A DNA stretch of 64,000 nt from UTCHB3 sp964625575 (GTDB lineage: Bacteria > Bacteroidota > Ignavibacteria > Ignavibacteriales > Ignavibacteriaceae). Position numbers and translations under genes: made by a program. The stretch covers positions 62,001 through 126,000 of the forward strand of contig CAZVBQ010000003.1 of the NCBI GenBank assembly GCA_964625575.1. Reading direction: 5' to 3'. Below the pieces are notes generated by a model. The model made no database searches, was not told the DNA's origin, and saw only the letters and a program-made list of their open reading frames with translations. This document shows, in pieces, positions 25,704-34,056 of the stretch (positions within the stretch are counted from its first letter, which is position 1; every line of letters begins with the position of its first letter).

Positions 25704-27692
25704 TTACTTAAGGTAAACCGTTTTCCTGACTTCTTTCTTTCCGTCAAGATCAAAAACAATGAAATATACACCTGAAGGAAGGGCGTATCTTCCGGGGTTG
25801 AAATCGTAATTTATCATTCCCGGAGAATCTATGGTTACAAATTCTTTAGTTACCGATTCACCGGAGGCATTTGAAACGGTTACCACCATTTCACCCTGCT
25901 TAAAGGCGGATACTCCGAAACGGCTTGAACCATTGAACGGATTGGGATAGGATTCCGTGACCTGAAAAGTGGATGGCAAGTTTTGAACATCTTTTACGCT
26001 CACGGGGGCAAAAAGGTTTTTGTAAACAATAAAATTGCCGTCTGAGTCACCGATGATCAGGTCTTTCTTTGTATCACCATCAATATCCGCGAAGAACGGG
26101 GTTGAATTCTGATCCCTTTCTATTCCGGCAACCAAAGAAGATTTCTCCTGCCATGACGGTAACTTGTCGGTACCCGTGTTCTCATAAAATTTAAGGGAGC
26201 CGAAAAGGTTTCCGATGATCAGATCCTGATCCCCATCGTTGTCAACGTCACCGAAAGCCGGCTTGTTATAAGAACCGAAATTTATCCCGGCAATAAAACT
26301 TTGATTTTTTACAAAAGTGTTGTTCCCGGTATTCTCGAGGAATATAACCTCTGACGCGGTTTCACACCCAATCAACAGATCGATGTCGCCATCATTGTCG
26401 ATATCCACAGGGGCGGGTATGCTCGTCCAACCGGCATCGAACGCTGAAAACCAGTTCGCCAGGGTGAAAGTGTTTCCACTCCTCAGGTAAAGGTATACCT
26501 TCCCGTCTGTAGCTCCGGTTATCACATCCTGATCCCCGTCGTTGTCAAAATCCGCGAATCTTGGGAACGAATTAGAACTGGTGGAAATATTGCCATAATT
26601 TCCCGCTGTAAGGGCAAATTGCGGTTGAAGAGCAGTTCCGTTATTCTGGATCATACGCACCTCACCGGTCGAGGTTCCTGATATAAGGTCAAGATCACCA
26701 TCGTTATCTATATCAGCAAACGAAGTGGTGGAATGTCCCGAAACTTTAACGACAGGGAACCATGAGCCGTTATACTGGAACAATGGAGCGCTAGATGTTC
26801 CGTTGTTCTGATAGGCATTCAGATTGCCGTCATCTGTACCATAAACCAGATCATAGTCGTTGTCATTGTCAAGATCAACAAGGTGCGGGTTTTTCCAATA
26901 GTGTGAGGTTTCCGTGTTGATGTACTGATTAATGTATGTCCACTGAGGCGCGTTCACTGTGCCATCATTCCTGAAAAAGTAGAATGTAGCCAGATCACGT
27001 CCGACGAGAAGATCAAGTTTTCCGTCATTGTTAATATCCGCCAGAGTCGGGTATGAATTAAGCCCTACATCAGGAATATTGTTAACAAATGGCGTGTACT
27101 CCTCAAATCTGGGAGCTGTGGCCGTTCCAACATTTCTGAATCCTCTCGTTATTCCGGCAGTAGGACCGCCCAGCAATGATTCCCCTATACCGGCAAGAAG
27201 GTCGAGGTCGCCGTCGCCGTCAAGATCACCCAAAGCAGGTTTTGCATCCGATCCTATCAGCGGGTTCACCGGGATGAACACGGAATCATCCTTTACCCAC
27301 TGCGGCTGTTCGTAAGTGCCAAGATTGTAATAGCAGCTAAAACCGTTGAAACTGCCGGTTATCATATCCATTTTTCCGTCACCGTTCAGATCACCGAAAA
27401 CTGCATATGAATAGTAATTTTGAGGGTCGATTATAGCTATCTGTGAGAGATAATTGGTGTCCTCGACAAAGTGAGGCAGCCCGTTCACAGGTTGATTAAC
27501 GTAGAATTTCGATCTGCTGCTTAAATAGCAAAGATTCAGGTCTTTATCACCGTCACCATCAACATCGAAGAAGAACGGTGCCGTGAAGTGTTTCATTTCC
27601 AAACCTGTCGGATTGAATATCCCCTTCATTTCTTGCCAGTTTTGAGCATTGATTGTGTATACAAGTAGCAGCGTGAAAAATATTTGTCGCAT
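25704..27692 (-). CDS. Secreted FG-GAP/VCBS-repeat protein with T9SS sorting domain
   Basis: A 662-residue exported protein. A signal peptide (residues 1-16) precedes about ten FG-GAP/VCBS repeats with calcium-loop motifs such as DVDGDGDKDLNL, DLDGDGDLDLLAG, DINNDGKLDLLVG and DIDNDGDLDLISG, which predict a beta-propeller. The C-terminus (about 575-662) is a T9SS sorting domain with ESYPNPFNGSSRFG, ending KTVYLK. Surface or extracellular binding is typical; no enzyme domain is visible. A heptamer array starts directly after its stop. Confidence 0.88.
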   Translation of the reverse strand: MRQIFFTLLLVYTINAQNWQEMKGIFNPTGLEMKHFTAPFFFDVDGDGDKDLNLCYLSSRSKFYVNQPVNGLPHFVEDTNYLSQIAIIDPQNYYSYAVFGDLNGDGKMDMITGSFNGFSCYYNLGTYEQPQWVKDDSVFIPVNPLIGSDAKPALGDLDGDGDLDLLAGIGESLLGGPTAGITRGFRNVGTATAPRFEEYTPFVNNIPDVGLNSYPTLADINNDGKLDLLVGRDLATFYFFRNDGTVNAPQWTYINQYINTETSHYWKNPHLVDLDNDNDYDLVYGTDDGNLNAYQNNGTSSAPLFQYNGSWFPVVKVSGHSTTSFADIDNDGDLDLISGTSTGEVRMIQNNGTALQPQFALTAGNYGNISTSSNSFPRFADFDNDGDQDVITGATDGKVYLYLRSGNTFTLANWFSAFDAGWTSIPAPVDIDNDGDIDLLIGCETASEVIFLENTGNNTFVKNQSFIAGINFGSYNKPAFGDVDNDGDQDLIIGNLFGSLKFYENTGTDKLPSWQEKSSLVAGIERDQNSTPFFADIDGDTKKDLIIGDSDGNFIVYKNLFAPVSVKDVQNLPSTFQVTESYPNPFNGSSRFGVSAFKQGEMVVTVSNASGESVTKEFVTIDSPGMINYDFNPGRYALPSGVYFIVFDLDGKKEVRKTVYLK

Positions 27693-27826
27693 AATATTCC
27701 GTTAATTGTTAAAAAAGGGTGTTGTAATTTATCGATAATTTCGTAATTTGTCACACATAAGAATTAAATTAAATTACTGTAACAATTAATCATTTGGTGA
27801 ACATATAATCATTTAAGAGGCGGGTG

Positions 27827-28234
27827 ATGTTAGATGACAAATCTAAACAGGAAATCTCAAAAAGATTGAGGTATTTTGCTCATATGCGGTTCGGGAGTCT
27901 TAAGGAACTTGCTGCACACCTTGGAGTCACATCGAGCACACTTTCTCAGTATACAACCGGAAAAAGTATCCCCGGAAACACCATGCAATCAAGGTTGCGT
28001 GATATTGGATGCGACATTGAGTGGCTGATGACCGGAGAGTCTGAACCAGTTCAGACTGAAGACGTATCAATCTCTCAAGAATTCAAACGGCTCAGGAAGG
28101 AGTTTTCATCACTGCTGAGGGAGTACAATAACTTCAACAAACGACTTCAAAAAGTTGAATCCCTTCTATTCACTCTAACCGAGGAATATAAAATTCCAAT
28201 GTTTAAAAGAGAGGAACACGAAAGAAGGGTCTGA
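27827..28234 (+). CDS. XRE-family transcriptional regulator
   Basis: A 135-residue DNA-binding protein. The helix-turn-helix (about 10-70) reads GSLKELAAHLGVTSSTLSQY then TTGKSIPGNTMQSRLRDIGC, and the C-terminal half (about 85-125) is a probable coiled coil (EFKRLRKEFSSLLREYNNF). It has no sensor domain. A GTG at 27824 also opens the frame, but AGAGG at 27816-27820 is better spaced for the ATG at 27827. The target is unknown; two copies of AATCATTT lie just upstream. Confidence 0.85.
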   Translation: MLDDKSKQEISKRLRYFAHMRFGSLKELAAHLGVTSSTLSQYTTGKSIPGNTMQSRLRDIGCDIEWLMTGESEPVQTEDVSISQEFKRLRKEFSSLLREYNNFNKRLQKVESLLFTLTEEYKIPMFKREEHERRV

Positions 28235-28290
28235 ACCACCAACTAAACACCAAATCCGGGCAAAACCGGGCAGCAAGCTTTAAAACCAAG

Positions 28291-28314
28291 AAGGCTGCCC
28301 TTGCGGGCAACCTT
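28291..28314 (-). terminator. Terminator of tRNA-Ala
   Basis: On the minus strand, a 10-bp stem AAGGTTGCCC / GGGCAGCCTT with a GCAA tetraloop lies six bases beyond the tRNA 3' end. The T-tract is weak (TCTTGGTTTT). It could also end the XRE transcript from the other side. Confidence 0.65.
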
Positions 28315-28320
28315 TGAGAG

Positions 28321-28393
28321 TGGAGGTATGGGGATTCGAACCCCAGGCCTTTTCATTGCGAACGAAACGCTCTACCAACTGAGCTATACCCCC
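28321..28393 (-). tRNA. tRNA-Ala (anticodon CGC)
   Basis: A 73-base cloverleaf folds by eye. The acceptor is GGGGGTA/TACCTCC with a G3-U70 wobble, the alanine identity element. The D-arm is GCTC/GAGC, the anticodon stem TTTCG/TGAAA with loop TTCGCAA (anticodon CGC, reads GCG), and the T-arm is TGGGG-TTCGAAT-CCCCA. The discriminator is A and CCA is not encoded. Just upstream is an inverted repeat CAAAAAC/GTTTTTG. Confidence 0.95.
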
Positions 28394-28415
28394 AAAAACT
28401 TCCGTTTTTGCAAAA

Positions 28416-28423
28416 CAAAGATA
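28416..28423 (-). promoter_or_regulatory. Candidate -7 element (TATCTTTG) of tRNA-Ala
   Basis: TATCTTTG matches TAnnTTTG and lies 22 bp upstream of the tRNA 5' end, a good distance. No TTG is seen 19-20 bp further upstream. Confidence 0.4.
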
Positions 28424-28431
28424 CGAATTTT

Positions 28432-28863
28432 CTATTGATTTTTCGTAGAGGGGGCTTTGTCGCTTGCAGCCATTTTTACTTTTATACTGCCGGCTTTTCT
28501 GAACTTGAACGTCAATTCGTGCTTGTCACCTTTTCTGATATCCTTGTTCAGTTTTATCAGCATTATGTGCAGACCACCCGGTTTCATTTCAACGCGCTTT
28601 TTTGCGGGGATGACAAGGTAGTCAATCTTCCGCATCTTCATTTTGCCGTCTTTTTCGTAAGATTCGTGTATCTCAACAGTTTTGGCAAGGTCACTCCCGA
28701 CCGCGAAAAGTGTATCGGGCTTGTCACTGTTGTTTTGTATTTTCGCGAACACCGCGGTATTCATACCTTCACCATTCGGTCTCATCCACGCGTCTGATAT
28801 CTGAATATTTGGGGCCGCGAATGACAGCACAAAGAGTGCCGTTAACAGCTTGATCACAGTCAT
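28432..28863 (-). CDS. PCu(A)C-type periplasmic copper chaperone
   Basis: A 143-residue protein with a signal peptide (1-18) and one cupredoxin-like PCuAC domain. ISDAWMRPN opens the domain; the copper ligands His/Met appear in VEIHESYEKDGKMKMRK and MKPGGLHIMLI, the family's H-x(n)-M-x(n)-H-x-M pattern. It delivers Cu(I) to cytochrome oxidase. Its start overlaps the sco1 stop as ATGA, so the two are translated together, fitting a shared role in CuA assembly. Confidence 0.9.
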   Translation of the reverse strand: MTVIKLLTALFVLSFAAPNIQISDAWMRPNGEGMNTAVFAKIQNNSDKPDTLFAVGSDLAKTVEIHESYEKDGKMKMRKIDYLVIPAKKRVEMKPGGLHIMLIKLNKDIRKGDKHELTFKFRKAGSIKVKMAASDKAPSTKNQ

Positions 28864-29468
28864 TTTAATTTTCCGGTATCGTTAATAATTTCTTCAATGT
28901 TTGCTTTGCTCCCCTGATACTCTTTCCGCAGGAACCCTTTTTTATCAATCAGCGATATCCTGTCTGTGTGTGTGAAGAAGTAAGAAACATCACCATCCAC
29001 AATCGTGGAATCCTCCGGTACGGCAACAATTCGCATAACTGACATCAATGAATCAGTGAGCTTTTTGTCACCGGTAAGGAAACGGAAGTTTTTCTCATTA
29101 ACTTCACGCAGCCCGGCAAACTTTTTTAACAGGGCAACCGTATCCCTTACCGGATCAAATGTGATAGTCACGAATACAACGTCATCCCCCTCTCCCCTCT
29201 TTTCGAGTTCTTTTTGAACCAACTGCATGTTATTAACTGTTAAAGGACATATATCAGGGCAATGAGTGAATATAAATCCCGCGATGATGATCTTACCTTT
29301 AAATTCAGAGGGAAAATCAACTTTTCGGCCATCCTGATCATAAAGGTGGAATGAAAATCCTTTCAAATTCTCCTTGAGTTCGAAATCACTCTTGCAACCT
29401 GAGAGAAATATCAGCAAAAAAAATGCCGATATTATAACTGTCGGTTTCGACGTTTTTATTTTTTTCAT
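28860..29468 (-). CDS. SCO1/SenC-family lipoprotein, copper/thiol assembly factor
   Basis: A 202-residue thioredoxin-fold protein. The frame is open to 29531, but MKKIKTSKPTVIISAFF at 29468 begins a lipoprotein signal with lipobox LSGC. The copper site is HCPDICPLTV (CxxxC, about 70-79) and the distant His in YFFTHTDRIS (about 155). Sco proteins help load CuA of cytochrome c oxidase. It is co-transcribed with the PCuAC chaperone. Oxidase genes are not in the window. Confidence 0.9.
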   Translation of the reverse strand: MKKIKTSKPTVIISAFFLLIFLSGCKSDFELKENLKGFSFHLYDQDGRKVDFPSEFKGKIIIAGFIFTHCPDICPLTVNNMQLVQKELEKRGEGDDVVFVTITFDPVRDTVALLKKFAGLREVNEKNFRFLTGDKKLTDSLMSVMRIVAVPEDSTIVDGDVSYFFTHTDRISLIDKKGFLRKEYQGSKANIEEIINDTGKLK

Positions 29469-29493
29469 GTACAAATATCTAAAATTAGAAGAT

Positions 29494-29519
29494 ATATTAA
29501 AAGTCGGATATTTTAATAT
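29494..29519. promoter_or_regulatory. Perfect 9-bp inverted repeat between sco1 and the P-type ATPase
   Basis: ATATTAAAA and TTTTAATAT are separated by eight bases, 26 bp upstream of the sco1 start in a divergent region. A second, looser pair (ATATCT/AGATAT) lies next to it. It is a candidate operator, though AT-rich. Confidence 0.4.
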
Positions 29520-29608
29520 TTTCTTTTGCACAAGTCCATGAAATTTATTCTTGGAACAGACAGTATTTAATCCCGGATTTATCGATTTATAACTATCAGG
29601 TAAAGACT

Positions 29609-32392
29609 ATGAGCACACAATGGCACTCCCTTCGGTCAGATGAGACACTGATGAAACTTGGAACTCATCCCGAAGGTTTGGATTCAGCAGAATTAGAAGA
29701 CAGAATAAAAAAATACGGCTATAACGAACTCGAAGAAAAAGCAGCAGTATCACCCTTCGCACTTTTCATTTCACAGTTTAAAAGCCTTCTGATAATAATT
29801 CTTTTTGCGGCAGCGGTTATATCGCTTGTTCTCGGTAAAATACCTGAAGCTCTCTCGATCATTACCATAGTGATCTTCGCCGGAGTTCTGGGCTTCATTC
29901 AGGAATTCCGTGCCGGAAAAGCCCTTCAGGCACTAAAAAAAATGGCCGCACCGCTGGCTATTGTCATAAGAGATGGAAAGGAGCAGGAGATCCCATCCAG
30001 GGAATTGGTGCCGGGTGATATCATTAAGGTCGCGATGGGTGCAAAAATTCCCGCCGACGCGCGTATTATCAAATGCGCCAACCTTAAGGTTGAAGAAGCA
30101 GCACTCACCGGTGAATCCGTGCCTGTGGACAAACACACCGACCCTGTACCGGGTAGTGATATCCCGCTTGGCGACCGGAATAATATCCTGTTTGCTGGTA
30201 CTGCCGTCTCATTCGGACGCGGAACCGCTGTTGTGGTTGCCACCGGAATGGAAACTGAATTTGGAAAAATTGCCGCGATGCTCCAGAACACGGAGGACGA
30301 ACGCACACCTTTACAGCTCAATCTCGATCAACTTGGCAAAAAACTTGGAATTTTTGCGCTCGCGCTTGCCGCTATAATGTCTGTGTTCCAGATAGTAAAA
30401 ATTTTCTCCGCGGGGTCAATTACCACTGACAGTGTGATGGAAATATTCATTTGGGGCGTTGCCTTGGCGGTGGCGGTAATTCCTGAAGCGTTGCCGGCTG
30501 TTGTCACCATTTCACTTGCTTTGGGTGTGAGACGAATGGTGAAAAGAAAGGCATTGATCAGAAAGCTGCCGGCAGTGGAAACTTTGGGAGCAACCAATAT
30601 AATCTGCTCTGACAAGACCGGTACCCTCACTCAGGACGCGATGACCATTAAGAAAATGTACGCCGGTGAAACTGTCTACACAGTAACAGGAAATGGTTAC
30701 AAGCCTGAAGGCAAAATTTTAAATGGTGACTCGGAAGTTACGACACTTCCCGCTCCCCTCGCCCATCTGATATACAGTGGTGTGCTCTGCAACGACACAA
30801 AGCTTACCAAGGAAGATAACGATTGGGAAATAATCGGCGATCCCACCGAAGGCGCGATTGTTGTGGTCGCGGAAAAAGCCGGTGTAAGCAATACGCAATT
30901 CAAGGCCGATAATCCCCGGCTTTATGAGATACCCTTCTCCTCAGAAACCAAGAAAATGACCACCGTAAACAAGAGCGAGAATGGTCTCATGGTTTCCTCC
31001 AAAGGAGCGCTCGAAATGCTTCTTGCAGAGTGCAAGTACATCCACTCGTCAACCGGGATCAGGGAGCTCACCAATGGGGATGTGGATGAGATCAACAAGA
31101 ATTACAAATCTTTTGCCTCGGATGCCCTGCGCGTTCTTACGATCTGTGGAAAAAGGATCGAAATGGATATTGACTCCTTCAAAACCATTGCTGAAGAAGC
31201 TAATGAAAAGGAGACGGTCAGAGAAGACCTGATGAAAATTGTAGAGTCTGATCTGGTTTTCTACGGTTTGGTTGGCATGTTCGATCCTCCAAGAGAGGAA
31301 GTGAAGGCTGCGATCAAGATATGTGACAAGGCCGGCATCAGGCCAATAATGATCACTGGTGATCATAAAGATACTGCCGTTGCCGTGGCCAAAGAGCTTG
31401 GAATCCTTAAACACAGTGGTGCCCTTTCGGGTCAGGAACTCGATAAATTAACCGACGAAGAGTTCGTTGAAAGCGTTGAAAATACCGACGTATACGCAAG
31501 AATATCACCAGCACACAAACTAAAAATAGTTGAAGCTCTGATGAAAAAAGGGAACATTGTGGCAATGACGGGTGACGGTGTTAATGACGCACCTTCCCTG
31601 AAAAAAGCCAACATTGGTGTTGCCATGGGTATTACAGGTACCGATGTGAGCAAGGAAGCCGCTGATATGATCCTGACGGATGATAACTTCTCCTCCATCG
31701 TTTCCGCTATTGAGGAGGGTCGTTCAATTTTTGAAAATATCCGAAAATATCTTGTATATCTCCTTAGCGGAAACCTGGGTACCGTGTTCGGAATATTAAT
31801 GACCTTCTTTCTCGGCTATTCTCTCCCCATAAACGCGGTGCAGATACTTTTCATCAATTTCATAATGGATGGACTTGTAGCCATCGCCCTTGGAGTTGAA
31901 CCCCCCGAACCGGGAATTATGGACAGGAAGCCAAGAAAGACAAAAGAAGGCATACTGAATACACTCGCCCTCCGGTCGATAGGCGTCTTGAGTTTCTGGA
32001 TCGCGATAATCACCACTGCTTCATACGTCTACGCTCAGGTGTACGCGCAACCGGGGTTGGCTCAGACTTATGTTGACAAAGAGGCGTCAACCGTTTTCTT
32101 CATTACACTGGTGGCAGCGAGATTCTTTAATGGATTCAATTGTCGCTCGCTTACCCGGTCGATCTTCACGGTACCGTTCTTCAGCAACAAATCACTGATA
32201 TGGAACATAGTTGTTTCGATTGGAATTACCGCGATTGTTTTTGCTGTAGAGCCATTACGCGACGCGTTTGAACTGGTTCCTGTTAGTCAAGGAGAGATCA
32301 TCACAGCCGCGATAACATCGGTTTCTGTGCTGGTATTCGCGGAAGTATTGAAGCTGACGTTCAAGAAGCAACTGAGTGAAGATAATAATTAA
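29609..32392 (+). CDS. Cation-translocating P-type ATPase (Ca2+-type, P2)
   Basis: A 927-residue membrane pump. In order: N-terminal cation-ATPase domain (about 5-70), actuator with EAALTGESVPVDK (about 147-159), membrane helix 4 with IPEALPAVV (about 289-297), phosphorylation site CSDKTGTLT (about 333), nucleotide domain, hinge TGDGVNDAP (about 653), and C-terminal helices with NFIMDGLVAIALGVEPPEP. This is the layout of SERCA/PMCA-like Ca2+ exporters; PEALP instead of PEGLP leaves Na+ or another cation possible. AGG lies before the ATG. It ends seven bases from the convergent DUF4837 gene. Confidence 0.9.
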   Translation: MSTQWHSLRSDETLMKLGTHPEGLDSAELEDRIKKYGYNELEEKAAVSPFALFISQFKSLLIIILFAAAVISLVLGKIPEALSIITIVIFAGVLGFIQEFRAGKALQALKKMAAPLAIVIRDGKEQEIPSRELVPGDIIKVAMGAKIPADARIIKCANLKVEEAALTGESVPVDKHTDPVPGSDIPLGDRNNILFAGTAVSFGRGTAVVVATGMETEFGKIAAMLQNTEDERTPLQLNLDQLGKKLGIFALALAAIMSVFQIVKIFSAGSITTDSVMEIFIWGVALAVAVIPEALPAVVTISLALGVRRMVKRKALIRKLPAVETLGATNIICSDKTGTLTQDAMTIKKMYAGETVYTVTGNGYKPEGKILNGDSEVTTLPAPLAHLIYSGVLCNDTKLTKEDNDWEIIGDPTEGAIVVVAEKAGVSNTQFKADNPRLYEIPFSSETKKMTTVNKSENGLMVSSKGALEMLLAECKYIHSSTGIRELTNGDVDEINKNYKSFASDALRVLTICGKRIEMDIDSFKTIAEEANEKETVREDLMKIVESDLVFYGLVGMFDPPREEVKAAIKICDKAGIRPIMITGDHKDTAVAVAKELGILKHSGALSGQELDKLTDEEFVESVENTDVYARISPAHKLKIVEALMKKGNIVAMTGDGVNDAPSLKKANIGVAMGITGTDVSKEAADMILTDDNFSSIVSAIEEGRSIFENIRKYLVYLLSGNLGTVFGILMTFFLGYSLPINAVQILFINFIMDGLVAIALGVEPPEPGIMDRKPRKTKEGILNTLALRSIGVLSFWIAIITTASYVYAQVYAQPGLAQTYVDKEASTVFFITLVAARFFNGFNCRSLTRSIFTVPFFSNKSLIWNIVVSIGITAIVFAVEPLRDAFELVPVSQGEIITAAITSVSVLVFAEVLKLTFKKQLSEDNN

Positions 32393-32399
32393 AATGTGA

Positions 32400-33404
32400 T
32401 CACTTAAGATCACGGATCATTTTTTCAAGCCGGAGCAGGTTCAATGTTTTGTTCCTGCCCGGCGAGTAAATCCCCGCCTCAACGTAAATCCGCTTTTTAC
32501 CCCTGATTAAGACTCTCGAAGTGAATATCCCCGCCATCGGGTATGGGTGTGTTTCCCATGAACCACGAAAATGTAAGTTGTCACCAAGATAGTTGAACAT
32601 TGAAACGGTCTTCATTACCGAACCATCTTGATATTTTATAAGCTTCATGATGATACTGTCCCTCAAACGCGCGGTAACAGTGTCACTACCATTTTGCAAT
32701 TCGTGGATGAGTAGCCATTCTTCAGTCTTTGTACCTGCGCCACGCCTTAACAACGCTGATCCTGCGGAGGTGCCTTTTATTTTCTCAAAGCCTTCCGGTA
32801 TCCGCAGTTCGAGTCCCCAAATTGACTGAATCTCTTCCGATAATGAAGATTCCTCCCCTGATTTAACCGTCTCGCGTTTAATCATCTTGTTGATACAAGT
32901 ACTCACCATCGTAGCGCTGACCAAATTGAACCCCGATGAGATCAATTCCTCCAATTCAGCAGGTTTGTTGTACACAATCACCCAGAGCGTCTGACCGGTA
33001 TAAATCAGATCCTCCTTCATAAAGAATTCAGCCCTGCTTCCACGGGTAACCCGTGCAAGGAGTGTCTTGGTGAATATCCGTTGGAGCAAAGTGTCTTTCG
33101 CTATGGCGGAGGTGGAAACGATCAATAGCAGATTCGAAACGCGGGATACTTTGCCTGTCTGATAGACGTTAACAGGCACTACGTCAAAGAATGGTTCCTT
33201 CGTACCCGGAAGGTAAACGCCCCGGAACAGAGAGTCAATTTTTTCGGTGAGTGTGGAAGTTGTGCCGTTGGATACCAATACTTCCAGATGTGTGAGGTCT
33301 GAATGCGGGATTTCCTGTTTTTTATCACAACCGGTAATCGCAAGAAGAAAGATTAATATAGCGGGGCTGAGGAGTAGAGGCTTCCCCGGACTAAACAGGG
33401 ACAT
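32400..33404 (-). CDS. DUF4837-family lipoprotein
   Basis: A 334-residue protein. The frame opens at 33512, but MSLFSPGKPLLLSPAILIF at 33404 starts a lipoprotein signal with ITGC. The body resembles DUF4837, a Bacteroidetes lipoprotein family of unknown function: FDVVPVNVYQ, IWVIVYNKPAELEEL-like segments (TLWVIVYNKPAELEEL), and the C-terminal WETHPYPMAGIFTSRVLI then VEAGIYSPGRNKTLNLLRLE. It overlaps the upstream gene by 14 bp and ends the long greA-ftsH run. Confidence 0.7.
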   Translation of the reverse strand: MSLFSPGKPLLLSPAILIFLLAITGCDKKQEIPHSDLTHLEVLVSNGTTSTLTEKIDSLFRGVYLPGTKEPFFDVVPVNVYQTGKVSRVSNLLLIVSTSAIAKDTLLQRIFTKTLLARVTRGSRAEFFMKEDLIYTGQTLWVIVYNKPAELEELISSGFNLVSATMVSTCINKMIKRETVKSGEESSLSEEIQSIWGLELRIPEGFEKIKGTSAGSALLRRGAGTKTEEWLLIHELQNGSDTVTARLRDSIIMKLIKYQDGSVMKTVSMFNYLGDNLHFRGSWETHPYPMAGIFTSRVLIRGKKRIYVEAGIYSPGRNKTLNLLRLEKMIRDLK

Positions 33405-34056
33405 TTTTAAGAACGAGCTCGACATTCGGGAACAAGATGTAATATCCTGCCCAAAGTACCACACCGGATGAAAGTGGAATTGCGATATTATCATCAAAAA
33501 TACCGGAAGCAATATTCTCCGCGATAGCGGCTACAATTCCGCTGAAAATTATCAACGCCACCTCGAGGCCGGAATGTGTGATCTTTGGGGTGAAGAAAGA
33601 TATCAGAATTGCCATGAAAACGAACGCGAGTGTCCCCTCAAGACTTTTCTTGAGGAAAGGTGTCTTACCCCACTTCCGCCCAATGAGAGCCGCGGCAGTG
33701 TCACCGAGGATCAGAAACGCGAGCGATATGATCGCTATCACTTTAGGAAAAACTGCGATGCATACTAACGCCGCAGCGAGCAACCAGGTCGATCCGGAAA
33801 GTTGCAATTTCAACTCGTTGAGCTCGTGTTTACGGAAGACAGGAAAAATAGTGTAAATTATCGACGCGAATTTTGGACTGAAATACCTGCCAACATCAAC
33901 AATGAGGGAAGCCGACAGCACCAGACTCAAAATTATGAGTCCGGTGCTTTTGGGAATAAAATAATAGATTACCGGAATTGAGAGGCTGCAAATGTGGATC
34001 AGCTTCCTGTAAATCTCAAATTTATAGTCGATCTGAGATGAATCAGGCTTGGTCAT
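33391..34056 (-). CDS. Dolichol kinase / phosphatidate cytidylyltransferase-like membrane protein
   Basis: A 221-residue protein with about seven hydrophobic segments. EIYRKLIHICSLSIPVIYY (about 13-31) and LGDTAAALIGRKWGKTP (about 117-133) with KKSLEG (about 137-142) are the signatures of the SEC59/DGK1/VTE5 family of CTP-dependent lipid or phytol kinases, related to CdsA. Substrate unknown. It overlaps ftsH upstream and DUF4837 downstream, each by 14 bp. Confidence 0.8.
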   Translation of the reverse strand: MTKPDSSQIDYKFEIYRKLIHICSLSIPVIYYFIPKSTGLIILSLVLSASLIVDVGRYFSPKFASIIYTIFPVFRKHELNELKLQLSGSTWLLAAALVCIAVFPKVIAIISLAFLILGDTAAALIGRKWGKTPFLKKSLEGTLAFVFMAILISFFTPKITHSGLEVALIIFSGIVAAIAENIASGIFDDNIAIPLSSGVVLWAGYYILFPNVELVLKNVPV

